Shown here in pieces: positions 27,832 through 36,599 of a stretch of DNA of 60,613 nt. Numbering within the stretch: the first letter of the stretch is position 1; every line of letters starts with the position of its first letter. The stretch is from Gammaproteobacteria bacterium (GTDB lineage: Bacteria > Pseudomonadota > Gammaproteobacteria > Steroidobacterales > Steroidobacteraceae). Location of the stretch: contig JAQGOG010000096.1 of assembly GCA_028293765.1 (NCBI GenBank), forward strand, positions 1-60,613. Reading direction: 5' to 3'. Below the pieces are notes generated by a model that made no database searches, was not told the origin of the DNA, and worked only from the letters and a program-made list of their open reading frames with translations. A program made the position numbers and the translations under genes.

Positions 27832-28662
27832 ATGTTTGCCGACAAGAGACCGACCCTGGCTTTGCTTGCGAGCGCGGTGTTGATCGCGAGCTGCGCGATG
27901 ACCAGCACGCGCCAGGCGACGGCCCAGGCGCTCGACAACATCCTCGCGGACGAGCATCGGCCGGAAGCCGACCGAGCCCGCGACCGCTTCCGCCACCCGA
28001 AGGAGACGCTGTTGTTCTTCGGCATACGGCCGGAAATGAGCGTACTCGAAGTGTGGCCAGAGCCGGGGTGGTACACGGACGTGATCGCGCCGCTGCTACG
28101 GGAAAAGGGCAGATACTACGCGGCAGTCATGCAACCGGATCCCGGCAGCAGTTATATCACCGGGCGGCTGGAGGTTTTCCGGAACAAGCTGGGGGCCGCT
28201 CCCACGCTTTATGGGAATGCGGCGATCGTCACTTTCCCCTCTGACGGCGCGGATGTCGTCCCACCCGGGTCGGTGGACATGGTCGTGACCTTCCGCAACA
28301 TCCATAACTGGATGGCGAAGGACACCGCGGCGCAGGCCTTCGCGACGATGTTCAAGGCGCTCAAGCCCGGTGGCGTGCTCGGCGTCGTCGACCACAGGGG
28401 CAATCCCGCCAATCCTCAGGATCCCAGGGCCAAGAGCGGCTACGTGACCGAGGACTACGCGATCAAGCTGATCGAGGCCCAGGGATTCAAGCTCACCGGC
28501 ACCTCAGAGGTGAACGCCAACCCGAAGGATACGAAGGATTACGAGCAGGGGGTGTGGACCCTGCCCCCGACTTATCGGCTCGGGGACAAGGACCGGGAGA
28601 AGTACGCGGACATCGGCGAGAGCGATCGATTCACGCTGAAGTTCGAGAAGCCGAAGACGTAG
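27832..28662 (+). CDS. Exported SAM-methyltransferase-like protein (COG4798 type)
   Basis: 276 residues from ATG 27832 with GGGAG 10 nt upstream; ATG 27802 is the alternative. The N-terminus is a lipoprotein-like signal (LALLASAVLIASCAM). The body has a Rossmann methyltransferase order: a modified motif I (VLEVWPEPGWYTDVIAPLL), then SVDMVVTFRNIHNWM and FKALKPGGVLGVVDHRG. This matches the predicted methyltransferase family whose motif I reads E-W-P-G/E-G-G/W-Y. An exported SAM-dependent enzyme would lack cofactor in the periplasm, so catalysis is doubtful or the ligand differs. Confidence 0.85.
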   Translation: MFADKRPTLALLASAVLIASCAMTSTRQATAQALDNILADEHRPEADRARDRFRHPKETLLFFGIRPEMSVLEVWPEPGWYTDVIAPLLREKGRYYAAVMQPDPGSSYITGRLEVFRNKLGAAPTLYGNAAIVTFPSDGADVVPPGSVDMVVTFRNIHNWMAKDTAAQAFATMFKALKPGGVLGVVDHRGNPANPQDPRAKSGYVTEDYAIKLIEAQGFKLTGTSEVNANPKDTKDYEQGVWTLPPTYRLGDKDREKYADIGESDRFTLKFEKPKT

Positions 28663-28686
28663 GCGGCGGGTCGGACGGGCGGGGAT

Positions 28687-28842
28687 CTGGGGCTGGCTCC
28701 CCCGAGCGCCTCGCTTTCGGCGCTGTGGCTGCGCCCAGTGTGACAAGACGCACCCCGGCCGCACCGGACGGTCGTTGGGGACCGCTGGGGCCGGCTGCCC
28801 CGAGCGCCTCACTTCAGGCGCCGTGATGCCGCACCCAGTGTG
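28687..28842. repeat. Direct repeat pair with internal hairpins
   Basis: Copy 1 is 28687-28742 and copy 2 is 28785-28842. Both run CTGGGGC.GGCT, CCCCGAGCGCCTC, then CCCAGTGTG. Each folds on itself (AGCGCC/GGCGCT in copy 1, GCGCCT/AGGCGC in copy 2). It lies between the convergent methyltransferase-like and helicase genes and could serve as a two-way transcript end. Confidence 0.7.
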
Positions 28843-28908
28843 CCGGGCCGCCTTGGCCAGCGCATCTGCCCGCATCTCCCGCCGGCTGCATCCAGCCGGC
28901 TGCCCGTC

Positions 28909-30999
28909 TCACCACATCTCTTTGAGCCGTGCGCTCACATCGAGCGTTGAGCTTTCCGAGTCCGCGCGCAGGTTGTCGCCGCCGGCGGAGCTCGAACCGT
29001 GGAAGCTCGTGGCCTCGAGATGCTTCAGCACTTTCTCCGTCATGAAACGGCTGCGTCCGCCATAGACGTGCGCATCACCCTGCCTCGACTGGTTCGTCAG
29101 ATGAAACTTCAGTGGCACGACCAGCGCCAGGTCGTTCTGTGCCCGAGTGAGAGCCACATAGAGCAGGCGGCGCTCTTCTTCGATCAACTCAGGCTTACCC
29201 GTCGAGAACTCCGATGGGAAGCTCCCGTCCACGACGTTCAGCAGGTACACGGTGTCCCACTCCATCCCTTTCGCGGAATGGATGGTGGTCAGAATCAGGT
29301 AGTCCTCATCGAGCACCGGCTGCCCCGCGAGGTCGCTGGTCGCGTTCGGCGGATCGAGCGTGAGTTCCGTGAGAAACCGTTCGCGCGAGGGATATTGGCC
29401 CGACAGCAGCTCGAGCTGATCGAGGTCCCCGATGCGGGTATGAAAATGCTCGTAGATCCGCTCGAAGTGCGGCTTGTACCAGTCCCGTGCGAGGTGCAGC
29501 TGGCCGAGCCATTGCCGCTGCGGATCGGCAAGCGCGAGCATGAGCTCCGTGAGCTTGTCCCACGCGCCGCTCGCCGGCTGCGGCGGGGCAAAGGTCTTGA
29601 GCGCCGCGAAGGCATGCCCATTGGACTCCAGATGCTCGATCGCCTTGCGCGCGTTGACCGGACCCATACCCGGCATGAGCTGCAGGGTGCGGAACGCCGC
29701 GAGCGTGTTGCGCGGGTTGTCGGCCCAACGCAGCAGGGACATGAGGTCCTTGATGTGCCCGGCCTCCAGGAACTTGAGGCCGCCGAACTTCACGAACGGG
29801 ATCTTCCGCTTCGCCAGTTCGACTTCGAGGATGTCGCTGTGGCTGGAGGTCCTGAAGAGCACCGCCTGCCTCTTGAGAGGGACGTTGGCTTCGCGACGCC
29901 TGAGGATCTCTGTGCAGACGTACTCCGCCTGCGTCTGCAGCTCGTCCACCGTTACGATGCGGGCGCGCGCGCCCTTGCCCCGAATCGACAACAGATGCTT
30001 GCGGTACTGGCGCGGCGCCTCCGCCATCACTGCGTTGGAGACGTCGAGTACTTCCTGCGTCGAGCGATAGTTCTGCGCGAGCGTGACGACCTCGGCCCGC
30101 GGCGTGAACCGGTCGGGGAAGCCGAGGATGTTTTCGACGGCGGCCGCGCGGAACGAATAGATCGCCTGCGCGTCGTCGCCGACCACGGTGAGTCCCGAGC
30201 CGTCGGGCTTCAGGCCGTGCAGGATCTCCGCCTGCAGCTTGTTGGTGTCCTGATATTCGTCGACCAGCACGTGATCGAAATTCGAGCCGACGTGCTGGGC
30301 CAGGCGCGGATCGGACATCATGACGTGCCAGTACAGCAGCAGGTCGTCGTAATCGAGCACGTTGTAGCGCTGCTTCTGCTCGACGTACGCGCGGTAGAGC
30401 CGGGTGAGATCGGCCTCCCATTGGGCGCACCAGGGGTATTGCTGCTCCAGGGTCTCTTTCAGAGGCCGCTGGGTGTTCACCCGGTAGGAATAGATCTGGA
30501 GGCACGTTTCCTTGCGTGGAAAGCGCTGCTCCTTGGCCGCAAGCCCCAACTCCTGGCGCAGGCCGTCCATCAGATCCGCGGCGTCGGAGCGGTCCATCAC
30601 GCTGAACTGCGGATCGAGCTTGAGATGGCGCGAGTAATGCCGCAGCAGGCGGTTGCCGATCGAGTGGAAAGTGCCCGCCCAGCTCAGGCGCTGCAGAATC
30701 GTCTGGCTGACTCCACCCAGCGTCTCGTTGAGCGCCTTCTTGGTGATGTCGTGGGCGCGCCGACGCATTTCCGTGGCGGCCCGCCGCGTGAACGTCAGCA
30801 TCAATATGCGCGCCGGATCGACTCCATGAATGACCAGATGCGCCACGCGATGCGCGAGCGTATCCGTCTTGCCCGTACCCGCGCCCGCCACAATGAGGAG
30901 CGGTCCGGACTTGAAGCCTTTCTCGGGCAAAGGCTCGCCAAACGTCACAGCCTTACGCTGCGGTCCGTTCAACTTCTCCAAGTGTGACGTGTTCGACAT
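28909..30999 (-). CDS. UvrD/Rep-family ATP-dependent DNA helicase
   Basis: 696 residues from ATG 30999 (MSNTSHLEKLNGPQRKAV). This is a superfamily 1A 3'-5' helicase: Walker A GAGTGKT at residues 39-45, motif Ia MLTFTRRAATEM, motif II VDEYQDTN, motif III VVGDDAQAIYSFR, motif V TIHSAKGMEWDTVYL and motif VI ALTRAQNDL. The C-terminus is short and variable and lacks the extended Tudor-like tail of E. coli UvrD. It is a UvrD-like paralogue rather than certain UvrD or Rep. Expected roles are repair or replication-restart unwinding. It is 56 bp downstream of the M16 gene stop on the same strand. Confidence 0.93.
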   Translation of the reverse strand: MSNTSHLEKLNGPQRKAVTFGEPLPEKGFKSGPLLIVAGAGTGKTDTLAHRVAHLVIHGVDPARILMLTFTRRAATEMRRRAHDITKKALNETLGGVSQTILQRLSWAGTFHSIGNRLLRHYSRHLKLDPQFSVMDRSDAADLMDGLRQELGLAAKEQRFPRKETCLQIYSYRVNTQRPLKETLEQQYPWCAQWEADLTRLYRAYVEQKQRYNVLDYDDLLLYWHVMMSDPRLAQHVGSNFDHVLVDEYQDTNKLQAEILHGLKPDGSGLTVVGDDAQAIYSFRAAAVENILGFPDRFTPRAEVVTLAQNYRSTQEVLDVSNAVMAEAPRQYRKHLLSIRGKGARARIVTVDELQTQAEYVCTEILRRREANVPLKRQAVLFRTSSHSDILEVELAKRKIPFVKFGGLKFLEAGHIKDLMSLLRWADNPRNTLAAFRTLQLMPGMGPVNARKAIEHLESNGHAFAALKTFAPPQPASGAWDKLTELMLALADPQRQWLGQLHLARDWYKPHFERIYEHFHTRIGDLDQLELLSGQYPSRERFLTELTLDPPNATSDLAGQPVLDEDYLILTTIHSAKGMEWDTVYLLNVVDGSFPSEFSTGKPELIEEERRLLYVALTRAQNDLALVVPLKFHLTNQSRQGDAHVYGGRSRFMTEKVLKHLEATSFHGSSSAGGDNLRADSESSTLDVSARLKEMW

Positions 31000-31055
31000 A
31001 TGACGAGCCCGAATATACGGAACGGCACCCCCGCCTGTCACCGACTAGAGTCACA

Positions 31056-33818
31056 TCAGCGCAAAACGTTGCCGTCGGCGTCCAGCACCTTGACAGTGCC
31101 CATATCCAGCTTGCGTACGTTCGCCTCTATGGATGAAAGATCCCCGACCACGAACCAGGTGAGCGCATCCGGATGCACCAGGGCGGACGCGGCCGCCTGT
31201 AACTGCGAGGGACTGAGCGCTTCGACCTCGCCGACGAAATCGTTCAGATAACTGTCGGGCAACCCGTAGGTCAGGATGTCGGCGAAAGAGCTCGCCACCT
31301 CACTCGATGTTTCGTTACTCCCCGGCAAAGCCCGGACCAGCGTGTCCTTGGCGAATCGGATCTCCGTCTCGCTTGGCTGCCGGGCTCCGACCAGGTCGCG
31401 CAACTCCTTCAGCATCTCCCGCATCGATTCGGCTGTCTTGTCGGTCTGCACCAGCGCGCTGGCGGCGAAGGGCCGTTGACCCTTCGCATCGATGAGACTG
31501 CTGCCGGCACCGTACGACCAGTGTTTGTCCTCGCGCAGATTCATGTTGATGCGTGAGATGAAGCTGCCGCCGAGAATCGTGTTCACGGTCTCGAAGGCGA
31601 CATTGCGGGGATCCGACCTCGGCGGCGCCAGCTCCACCGCCATGATCAGCGATTGTTCCGAGCCTGTCCGGTTGACGAGGAAGACGCGCGGCTTCGCTTG
31701 GGGCGAAACGACCCCGAGCTGCTTGACGGGCAGCGGCTCAGCCGGAGCTTTCCAGCCCGACAGCCGCTGCTCCAGCAACGGCCGAATCTGCGCAAGGGTC
31801 GTATCGCCGACAATGAGCAGCGTGGCATTGTCGGGGCGTACCCACTGCCGATAGAACGAGCGCAGCTGATCCGGGGTCATAGAGCCCACGGTTTCCTCCG
31901 TTCCTATGCCGGAGAACGGATTCGAGTAGGCATGCCCATCGCCATAGATTAAACGCGGAAAGAGTCGTGACGCGATGCCTCGCGGCTGCGACTTCTGCTG
32001 TTGGATCGCCGCCAGCGACTGCGCCTTCAGACGCGTGAGCTCCGTGTCGGGAAAAGTTGGGTTGAGCAGCACGTCGCTGAACAGCTCGAGAGAATCCGTG
32101 AGCCGGCTCGTGATGGCATTCAAAGAGATATACGACGTATCGAGTGTCGAGCCGGCGCTAATGCGAGCACCGAGCGCCTCGGCACGTGCCGAGATCTGCA
32201 GGGCGTCACGCGTCTTCGTGCCCTCGTTGATCATTGCTAGCGTCAGATTGGACGTGCCCGGCTTGGCGAGACTGTCCGCTGCATGTCCGGCGTCCACGAG
32301 CAGACTCATTTGGACGACCGGCACTGCGTGTCGTTCGGCGAGAACGACTTTCAAGCCGTTGGAGAGTGTGGTGCGCGCCAGACTCGGCAACATCAGGGCG
32401 GGAGGCGTGCCCACCGCAGGCATCTTGCTGCGATCGCCTTCGCTCGCGGCTCCGTGATATTCGGGAAAAGGTTGCACGTCAAGGACGAATACGCCGTCGG
32501 AGAGCCAGGCGCGGGCGGCGCCCTGCACATCCCGTGGGCTTGCGTCGCGCATCCATTGCAACGACTTTTTGTAGAAATCCGGCGAGCCGCCGTAGAGCTC
32601 GCTCTCACCGAGGATCGCGGCTTTGCCGCCCGCGCCATCGATACGCTCGACGGCACGAACGAAGGAAGCGTAATCGGCCGTCTTGATGCGGTCGAGTTCT
32701 TCACGGGTCGTGCCGGACGCAAGCAGGCGAACAATCTCCTCATCTATCGCCTTCTCCACCACGCGCGGATCGCCACCGGGCTTGACGGTGGCGGTGACCT
32801 GGAATTGCGAGGCGATTTCGAACGGGCCGATGTCTGCGCTCACGGCGGTCGCCGTCTGGTCGGTGTAGACGAGGCGTTTATATAGACGGCTGTTCTTGCC
32901 TTCCGCCAGTACGTTGGCGACGAGCTGCAGGAGTGCGGAATCGCGCGTGTTGTATCCCGGAACATTCCACGTCTTATACACACGTGCCTGCGGAACGCGG
33001 TCCTGAAGCGTGGAGCGCTTTTCCCCTGTCATCTTCGCCACCCAGGTCTGCGCGTGCTTCAGAACCGGCCCCGGCGCGATGTCGCCGAAGTAGTGCTCTA
33101 CTTTCGCTTTGACTTCCGCCGGGCGCACGTCGCCGGCGATCACGAGCACCGCATTTGCGGCGCCATAGTAATTCTTGAACCATTCCTTAACGTCGGCAAG
33201 AGAGGCGGCGTTGAGGTCTTCCATGGAGCCGATCGTGGTCCACGAATACGGGTGGCCCACGGGATAGGTGCTGGCCGCAATTAACTCGTCCACCTTGCCG
33301 TACGGACGGTTCTCACCCTGGCGCTTCTCGTTCTGTACGACGCCACGCTGCTCATCCAGCTTCTTTTGATCGATGGCGCCCACGAGGTGGCCCATGCGAT
33401 CGGACTCCAGCCACAACGCGAGGTCGAGCGCATTCACCGGCACGTTCTCGAAATACGTGGTGCGATCGAGCCACGTGTTACCGTTGAGTTTCGTTGCACC
33501 CGCGGCGAGCAGCGGACGCATAAACTCATCGTTGTGGTTCTCCGAGCCGTTGAACATCAGATGCTCGAACAGATGGGCGAAGCCGGTGCGCCCGGGCCGC
33601 TCGTCCTTGCTCCCGACGTGGTACCAGACATCGATGGCGACGATGGGCGCCTTGTGATCTTCATGGACGATCAGCGTCAGCCCGTTGGGCAGCACGTATT
33701 TCTGATAGGGGATGTCGATGTCGGCGAGCGCAGCGGGTGCGCTGCCTGCGGCGTTCGCTCCCGACGAGTGAGCGATCAGCAAAAGACTCGCGAGACCGAG
33801 AAGGAGCGCGCTGCGCAT
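31056..33818 (-). CDS. M16 (pitrilysin-family) zinc peptidase, two-domain
   Basis: 920 residues. The N-terminal signal peptide (MRSALLLGLASLLLIAHSSG) indicates a periplasmic enzyme. The N-half carries the inverted zinc motif HLFEH (residues 82-86) with a downstream glutamate in the DEQRGVVQNEKRQ helix. The C-half (from about residue 480, LSNGLKVVLAERHAVPVVQM) is a homologous domain without the HxxEH motif. This active/inactive pairing forms the clamshell in fused M16 peptidases. Substrates are usually short or unfolded peptides. It diverges from the NUDIX gene with 225 bp between, in which nothing distinct is seen. Confidence 0.93.
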   Translation of the reverse strand: MRSALLLGLASLLLIAHSSGANAAGSAPAALADIDIPYQKYVLPNGLTLIVHEDHKAPIVAIDVWYHVGSKDERPGRTGFAHLFEHLMFNGSENHNDEFMRPLLAAGATKLNGNTWLDRTTYFENVPVNALDLALWLESDRMGHLVGAIDQKKLDEQRGVVQNEKRQGENRPYGKVDELIAASTYPVGHPYSWTTIGSMEDLNAASLADVKEWFKNYYGAANAVLVIAGDVRPAEVKAKVEHYFGDIAPGPVLKHAQTWVAKMTGEKRSTLQDRVPQARVYKTWNVPGYNTRDSALLQLVANVLAEGKNSRLYKRLVYTDQTATAVSADIGPFEIASQFQVTATVKPGGDPRVVEKAIDEEIVRLLASGTTREELDRIKTADYASFVRAVERIDGAGGKAAILGESELYGGSPDFYKKSLQWMRDASPRDVQGAARAWLSDGVFVLDVQPFPEYHGAASEGDRSKMPAVGTPPALMLPSLARTTLSNGLKVVLAERHAVPVVQMSLLVDAGHAADSLAKPGTSNLTLAMINEGTKTRDALQISARAEALGARISAGSTLDTSYISLNAITSRLTDSLELFSDVLLNPTFPDTELTRLKAQSLAAIQQQKSQPRGIASRLFPRLIYGDGHAYSNPFSGIGTEETVGSMTPDQLRSFYRQWVRPDNATLLIVGDTTLAQIRPLLEQRLSGWKAPAEPLPVKQLGVVSPQAKPRVFLVNRTGSEQSLIMAVELAPPRSDPRNVAFETVNTILGGSFISRINMNLREDKHWSYGAGSSLIDAKGQRPFAASALVQTDKTAESMREMLKELRDLVGARQPSETEIRFAKDTLVRALPGSNETSSEVASSFADILTYGLPDSYLNDFVGEVEALSPSQLQAAASALVHPDALTWFVVGDLSSIEANVRKLDMGTVKVLDADGNVLR

Positions 33819-34043
33819 TAGGGATCCTCAGTTAAGTGGCATCATTGGAGTCTGACGCAGTGCGCGCAGGATACGCGGCACAGCCGCGCGCGTGTACTGT
33901 CAAGATTCCGAGCCTGGACTTCTACGGACGGGCTTCGCTCGCACGCAGCTCGCCTGCCTGACGCGGCGCGTCCGATGTTGCGCAGCCCTCCTCATGCTGC
34001 CACTCTTTGATCTTCATTCCACAGCTCTCAACTCCCTGCCCCC

Positions 34044-34595
34044 ATGAAACCTGAGAAGCAAACCGTTCACTTTCGTGGCCGCATCATTACGGTGACCACC
34101 GACGAGGTGGTCCTGCCGAACGGGCATCGGGCCGAGCTCGAAGTGGTCCATCATCCCGGCGGCGCGGCGGCTGTGGCGATCGATGCGCAGGAGCGGGTGT
34201 GCCTGCTGCGGCAATACCGCTACGTGGCCGAAGGCTGGCTGTGGGAGCTGCCTGCCGGCAAACTGGAGCCCAACGAGCCGCCCCTGATCACCGCGCAGCG
34301 TGAGCTGGTCGAGGAAGCGGGAGTGAGCGCCCGTCGCTGGGATAGTCTCGATAGCTACTTGAGCTCGCCGGGGATCTTCACGGAGGTATTGCACTTATTT
34401 CTCGCCACCGGCCTCGAGCCCGCGGCGACGGCGCACGAGCACGCGGAAGTCATCGAAATTCATTGGGTGCCGTTTGCAGAGGCGTACGAATGGGCCGTGA
34501 GCGGGAAGCTCCGCGACGGCAAGACGGCCATGGGTCTCGTTCGGGCGCATCACTTTCGTACGTCACAGTCGTTCCCGCATCCTGCCGATCCGTGA
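34044..34595 (+). CDS. NUDIX hydrolase, ADP-ribose pyrophosphatase-like
   Basis: 183 residues with a complete Nudix box from G72 to V94 (GKLEPNE, seven residues, then RELVEEAGV). The upstream RQYRYVAEGWLWELPAG and downstream SSPGIFTEVLHLFLA segments resemble ADP-sugar pyrophosphatases (NudF/YjhB group), which split ADP-ribose into AMP and ribose-5-phosphate. The proline-proline after the box glutamate is slightly unusual. Cytosolic. It is followed 76 bp later by a small unknown gene on the same strand. Confidence 0.92.
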   Translation: MKPEKQTVHFRGRIITVTTDEVVLPNGHRAELEVVHHPGGAAAVAIDAQERVCLLRQYRYVAEGWLWELPAGKLEPNEPPLITAQRELVEEAGVSARRWDSLDSYLSSPGIFTEVLHLFLATGLEPAATAHEHAEVIEIHWVPFAEAYEWAVSGKLRDGKTAMGLVRAHHFRTSQSFPHPADP

Positions 34596-34671
34596 CACGC
34601 TTCGTGGAATGGTGGTGGCCGCACAGCTAACGTGACCATGGGGAAGAACCGTGAGTCACTCACCATAATCC

Positions 34672-35013
34672 ATGGACAACTCGAGAAAAAAGCCGCACAC
34701 CCTGGGAAACGCACCTCAGGCGGCCGCCGAGCGCCGGCGGATAGCCCGAATCGTTCACGATGAGCGCGGTAACGCGACCGTGGACTGGTGCGACGCGCCG
34801 GCGGATTATCAGCGCACGAAGCTCGAGATCGCAGACGATCTGGCGCTGTCGATCGAAAAGCCACCGCAGACATTCAATCCGTACGAGCGCAGCACCGTGC
34901 GCGATCCCAAGACGAGCAACACGACTCGCAAGGATCTGCGCAAGCTGTCGGAGTGGATCAAGCAGATGCGCGAGCTCGAAGAAAGCAAGCGCAAAGAAGA
35001 CGGGGAAGAGTAA
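34672..35013 (+). CDS. Small protein with VHDERGNA motif, 113 aa
   Basis: The sequence has a basic N-terminus, the block RRRIARIVHDERGNATVDW (about residues 21-39), FNPYERS in the middle and a charged C-terminal helix (LRKLSEWIKQMRELEESKRK). The same block recurs as GRVVHDERGNAVWDW in the minus-strand gene at 40430-40843, which also has YDPY motifs where this one has FNPY. The two are therefore likely members of one uncharacterised family. It is soluble, without signal or membrane segment. Function unknown. Start is ATG 34672. Confidence 0.75.
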   Translation: MDNSRKKPHTLGNAPQAAAERRRIARIVHDERGNATVDWCDAPADYQRTKLEIADDLALSIEKPPQTFNPYERSTVRDPKTSNTTRKDLRKLSEWIKQMRELEESKRKEDGEE

Positions 35014-35089
35014 GCACCGCGGTCGTAGTGCCGCCGTGGCGTTATACGCGCTCGCGCTCACGCGGGATCAGCCCGACGCTCCACTCCAA

Positions 35090-35752
35090 TCAGGCAGTGC
35101 GTTCGATGTGAGCGACTTTACGGGCGTTGGTGAGCCGATAGAACCGACGTAGCTCCGCCAGGACTTCGCCCTCCGAATCCCCACGCGCGCCGCGGAGTGA
35201 CTGCTCGAGGCGCCGGCAGAATTTCTCAGCATACCGGCTCGCTGCGCGATACATGGCCTCCCGTCCCCGGGCCAGGCGAGGGTCGATGCGTGTCTTTTCG
35301 AACAACAGGCGCAGCAACTCGCCGGGAAAGCGGTCGGGAAACTGCCGCCGCATGAGCCAGTAGCTCGCCACGTACTTATCGATCTCCGCCTGCATTTCGA
35401 GCTCGAGCAGCGACACCGGCTTGTCGTGTCCGGCGTTCCAGGCAAGGTACAGAAAGTGGCTGACGCCTTCGAGCGCCGTCCAGTAATCCGCAACGTTGCC
35501 ATCGTGGAGACGCACCATGGGATCCGCAAGCGCGAGCCGCTCCAGCAGCGCGGGATCGAGGTATAGCGACATTCCTACTGCGCCCCCACTCTCGTCCGCA
35601 GGCTCCGCGACGATGAGCTCCTCGTCCGACTCGCTCGAACGGACGGCTGCCGGCAGACGGCCCCGGTCCGTCACGAGGAAGTCGTACACATCGTGAGTGA
35701 TGCTTACATCGTAGATGCCGCCGATCAGATCCTGGAGGCGTGTGAGTAACAT
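35090..35752 (-). CDS. Conserved hypothetical protein, 220 aa (operon partner)
   Basis: No domain is recognised with confidence. It is acidic-neutral and mostly helical, with VYDFLVTDRGRLPAAVR, YWTALEGVSHFLYLAWNAGH, ELEMQAEIDKYVASYWLMRR and YAEKFCRRLEQSL as prominent segments. There is no signal peptide. It starts 4 bp after the stop of the upstream gene (35757-36386), so the two are surely cotranscribed. Length, codon use and tight coupling support a real gene pair, probably with a shared function. I recall similar pairs in other Proteobacteria only as unnamed proteins. Confidence 0.8.
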   Translation of the reverse strand: MLLTRLQDLIGGIYDVSITHDVYDFLVTDRGRLPAAVRSSESDEELIVAEPADESGGAVGMSLYLDPALLERLALADPMVRLHDGNVADYWTALEGVSHFLYLAWNAGHDKPVSLLELEMQAEIDKYVASYWLMRRQFPDRFPGELLRLLFEKTRIDPRLARGREAMYRAASRYAEKFCRRLEQSLRGARGDSEGEVLAELRRFYRLTNARKVAHIERTA

Positions 35753-35756
35753 GCGA

Positions 35757-36386
35757 TCAGTGCGCGAAGGCGGTGCCGCCTGCTGTCGTAGGCTCCACTC
35801 CCAGGCGCTTCAGGATCTCGTAGCAACGCCGGCTGCCCGTCTTCAGCCAGATCTCGTACAGCCGCAGGATGTCCTTGTCCGAATGGGAGTACGAGGTCTC
35901 GCTGACTTCGTTCAGCGCATCGACCATCGGTTGAAAGTTCTCCGACAGCTCGGCAAACACATGTCCCAGCACGCGGCCTTTGCCTCGGGACATCGTATCC
36001 GCCAGTGCGGCGTAGGCACGGCCTCCCATCGCGATGTGGTAATCGATGTCGATGAGCTTGCGTGCAAAACTCTGCGCGAAGAAGCCTGCGATGAACAGCG
36101 AAACATCTCCCAAGCGCTGCAAGCCACGGTTCCGGTCGTCCGCCGAACGCGCCTCGAGCGCTTCCGACAGCATCACCACCAGCGGCTTCAGGCGCGCGCC
36201 TTCCGGCGTAGCGTCATAGAGCTCTTCGGAGCGCGAGAAGAGCGTGAGCAGATTGACCACATAGTGCTCGGTCTGATCTTCCACCGCGAGTTGCCTCTTC
36301 TCGAGCGCGCCGTGCAGCGCGTCTTTGAAGAACTCCCGCAGGTTCGTGACTGGCAGAACGCGTTTCGAGGCTTGACCGTCGTGCAT
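35757..36386 (-). CDS. Conserved hypothetical protein, 209 aa (operon partner)
   Basis: Helical protein without signal peptide: LREFFKDALHGALEKRQLAV, HYVVNLLTLFSRSEELY, GDVSLFIAGFFAQSFARKL, YHIAMGGRAYAALADTMSRG and DILRLYEIWLKTGSRRCYEI. A strong AGAGGAGGT ribosome binding site precedes the ATG. It is the first gene of a two-gene unit with 35090-35752. A possible ECF-type promoter lies about 50 bp upstream. No known family assigned; the GG-x-A-Y-A-A-L region might be a conserved core. Confidence 0.8.
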   Translation of the reverse strand: MHDGQASKRVLPVTNLREFFKDALHGALEKRQLAVEDQTEHYVVNLLTLFSRSEELYDATPEGARLKPLVVMLSEALEARSADDRNRGLQRLGDVSLFIAGFFAQSFARKLIDIDYHIAMGGRAYAALADTMSRGKGRVLGHVFAELSENFQPMVDALNEVSETSYSHSDKDILRLYEIWLKTGSRRCYEILKRLGVEPTTAGGTAFAH

Positions 36387-36407
36387 GGTAGTGAACCTCC
36401 TCTCTAT

Positions 36408-36436
36408 AGTAGAACGGCGCTCACGGCCTAAAGTTC
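36408..36436 (-). promoter_or_regulatory. Possible ECF-sigma-type promoter for the hypothetical pair
   Basis: On the minus strand GAACTT (36436-36431), 17 bases, then TCTACT (36413-36408), just upstream of the AGAGGAGG ribosome binding site. GAACTT resembles the -35 element of RpoE-like sigma factors. No comparable sigma-70 pair was seen. Speculative. Confidence 0.25.
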
Positions 36437-36483
36437 ACCCCTCCGGGCGCTCGAATTGCGTGACGGAGTGCTCCGATCATGCG

Positions 36484-36562
36484 CAAAATTTGCTCATATT
36501 TGAAATTTTGGGGGTGTACGAGGAGGTTTCGCCGTTAGCAGCGAAACCGCTAGACTGCTAAC
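36484..36562. repeat. Cluster of three perfect inverted repeats, two interlocked
   Basis: IR1: CAAAATTT (36484-36491) and AAATTTTG (36503-36510). IR2: GGTTTCGC (36525-36532) and GCGAAACC (36541-36548). IR3: GTTAGCAG (36534-36541) and CTGCTAAC (36555-36562). The left arm of IR3 lies in the loop of IR2, the order needed for an H-type pseudoknot if transcribed. Confidence 0.75.
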
Positions 36563-36574
36563 ACGTTGGCCACC

Positions 36575-36599
36575 AGAGCCTGTCTGACTAATGCTCGCC
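36575..36599 (+). repeat. Short dispersed repeat, copy 2 (shared with 6198-6222)
   Basis: 22 of 25 bases match the copy at 6198-6222, including GAGCCTGTCT and ATGCTCGCC, in the same orientation. It lies just after the interlocked inverted repeats. Confidence 0.5.

Noticed and set aside
36534..36562. Integron attC site
   Set aside because: The outer arms read GTTAGCA...TGCTAAC, the reverse of the RYYYAAC...GTTRRRY order. There is no cassette or integrase.
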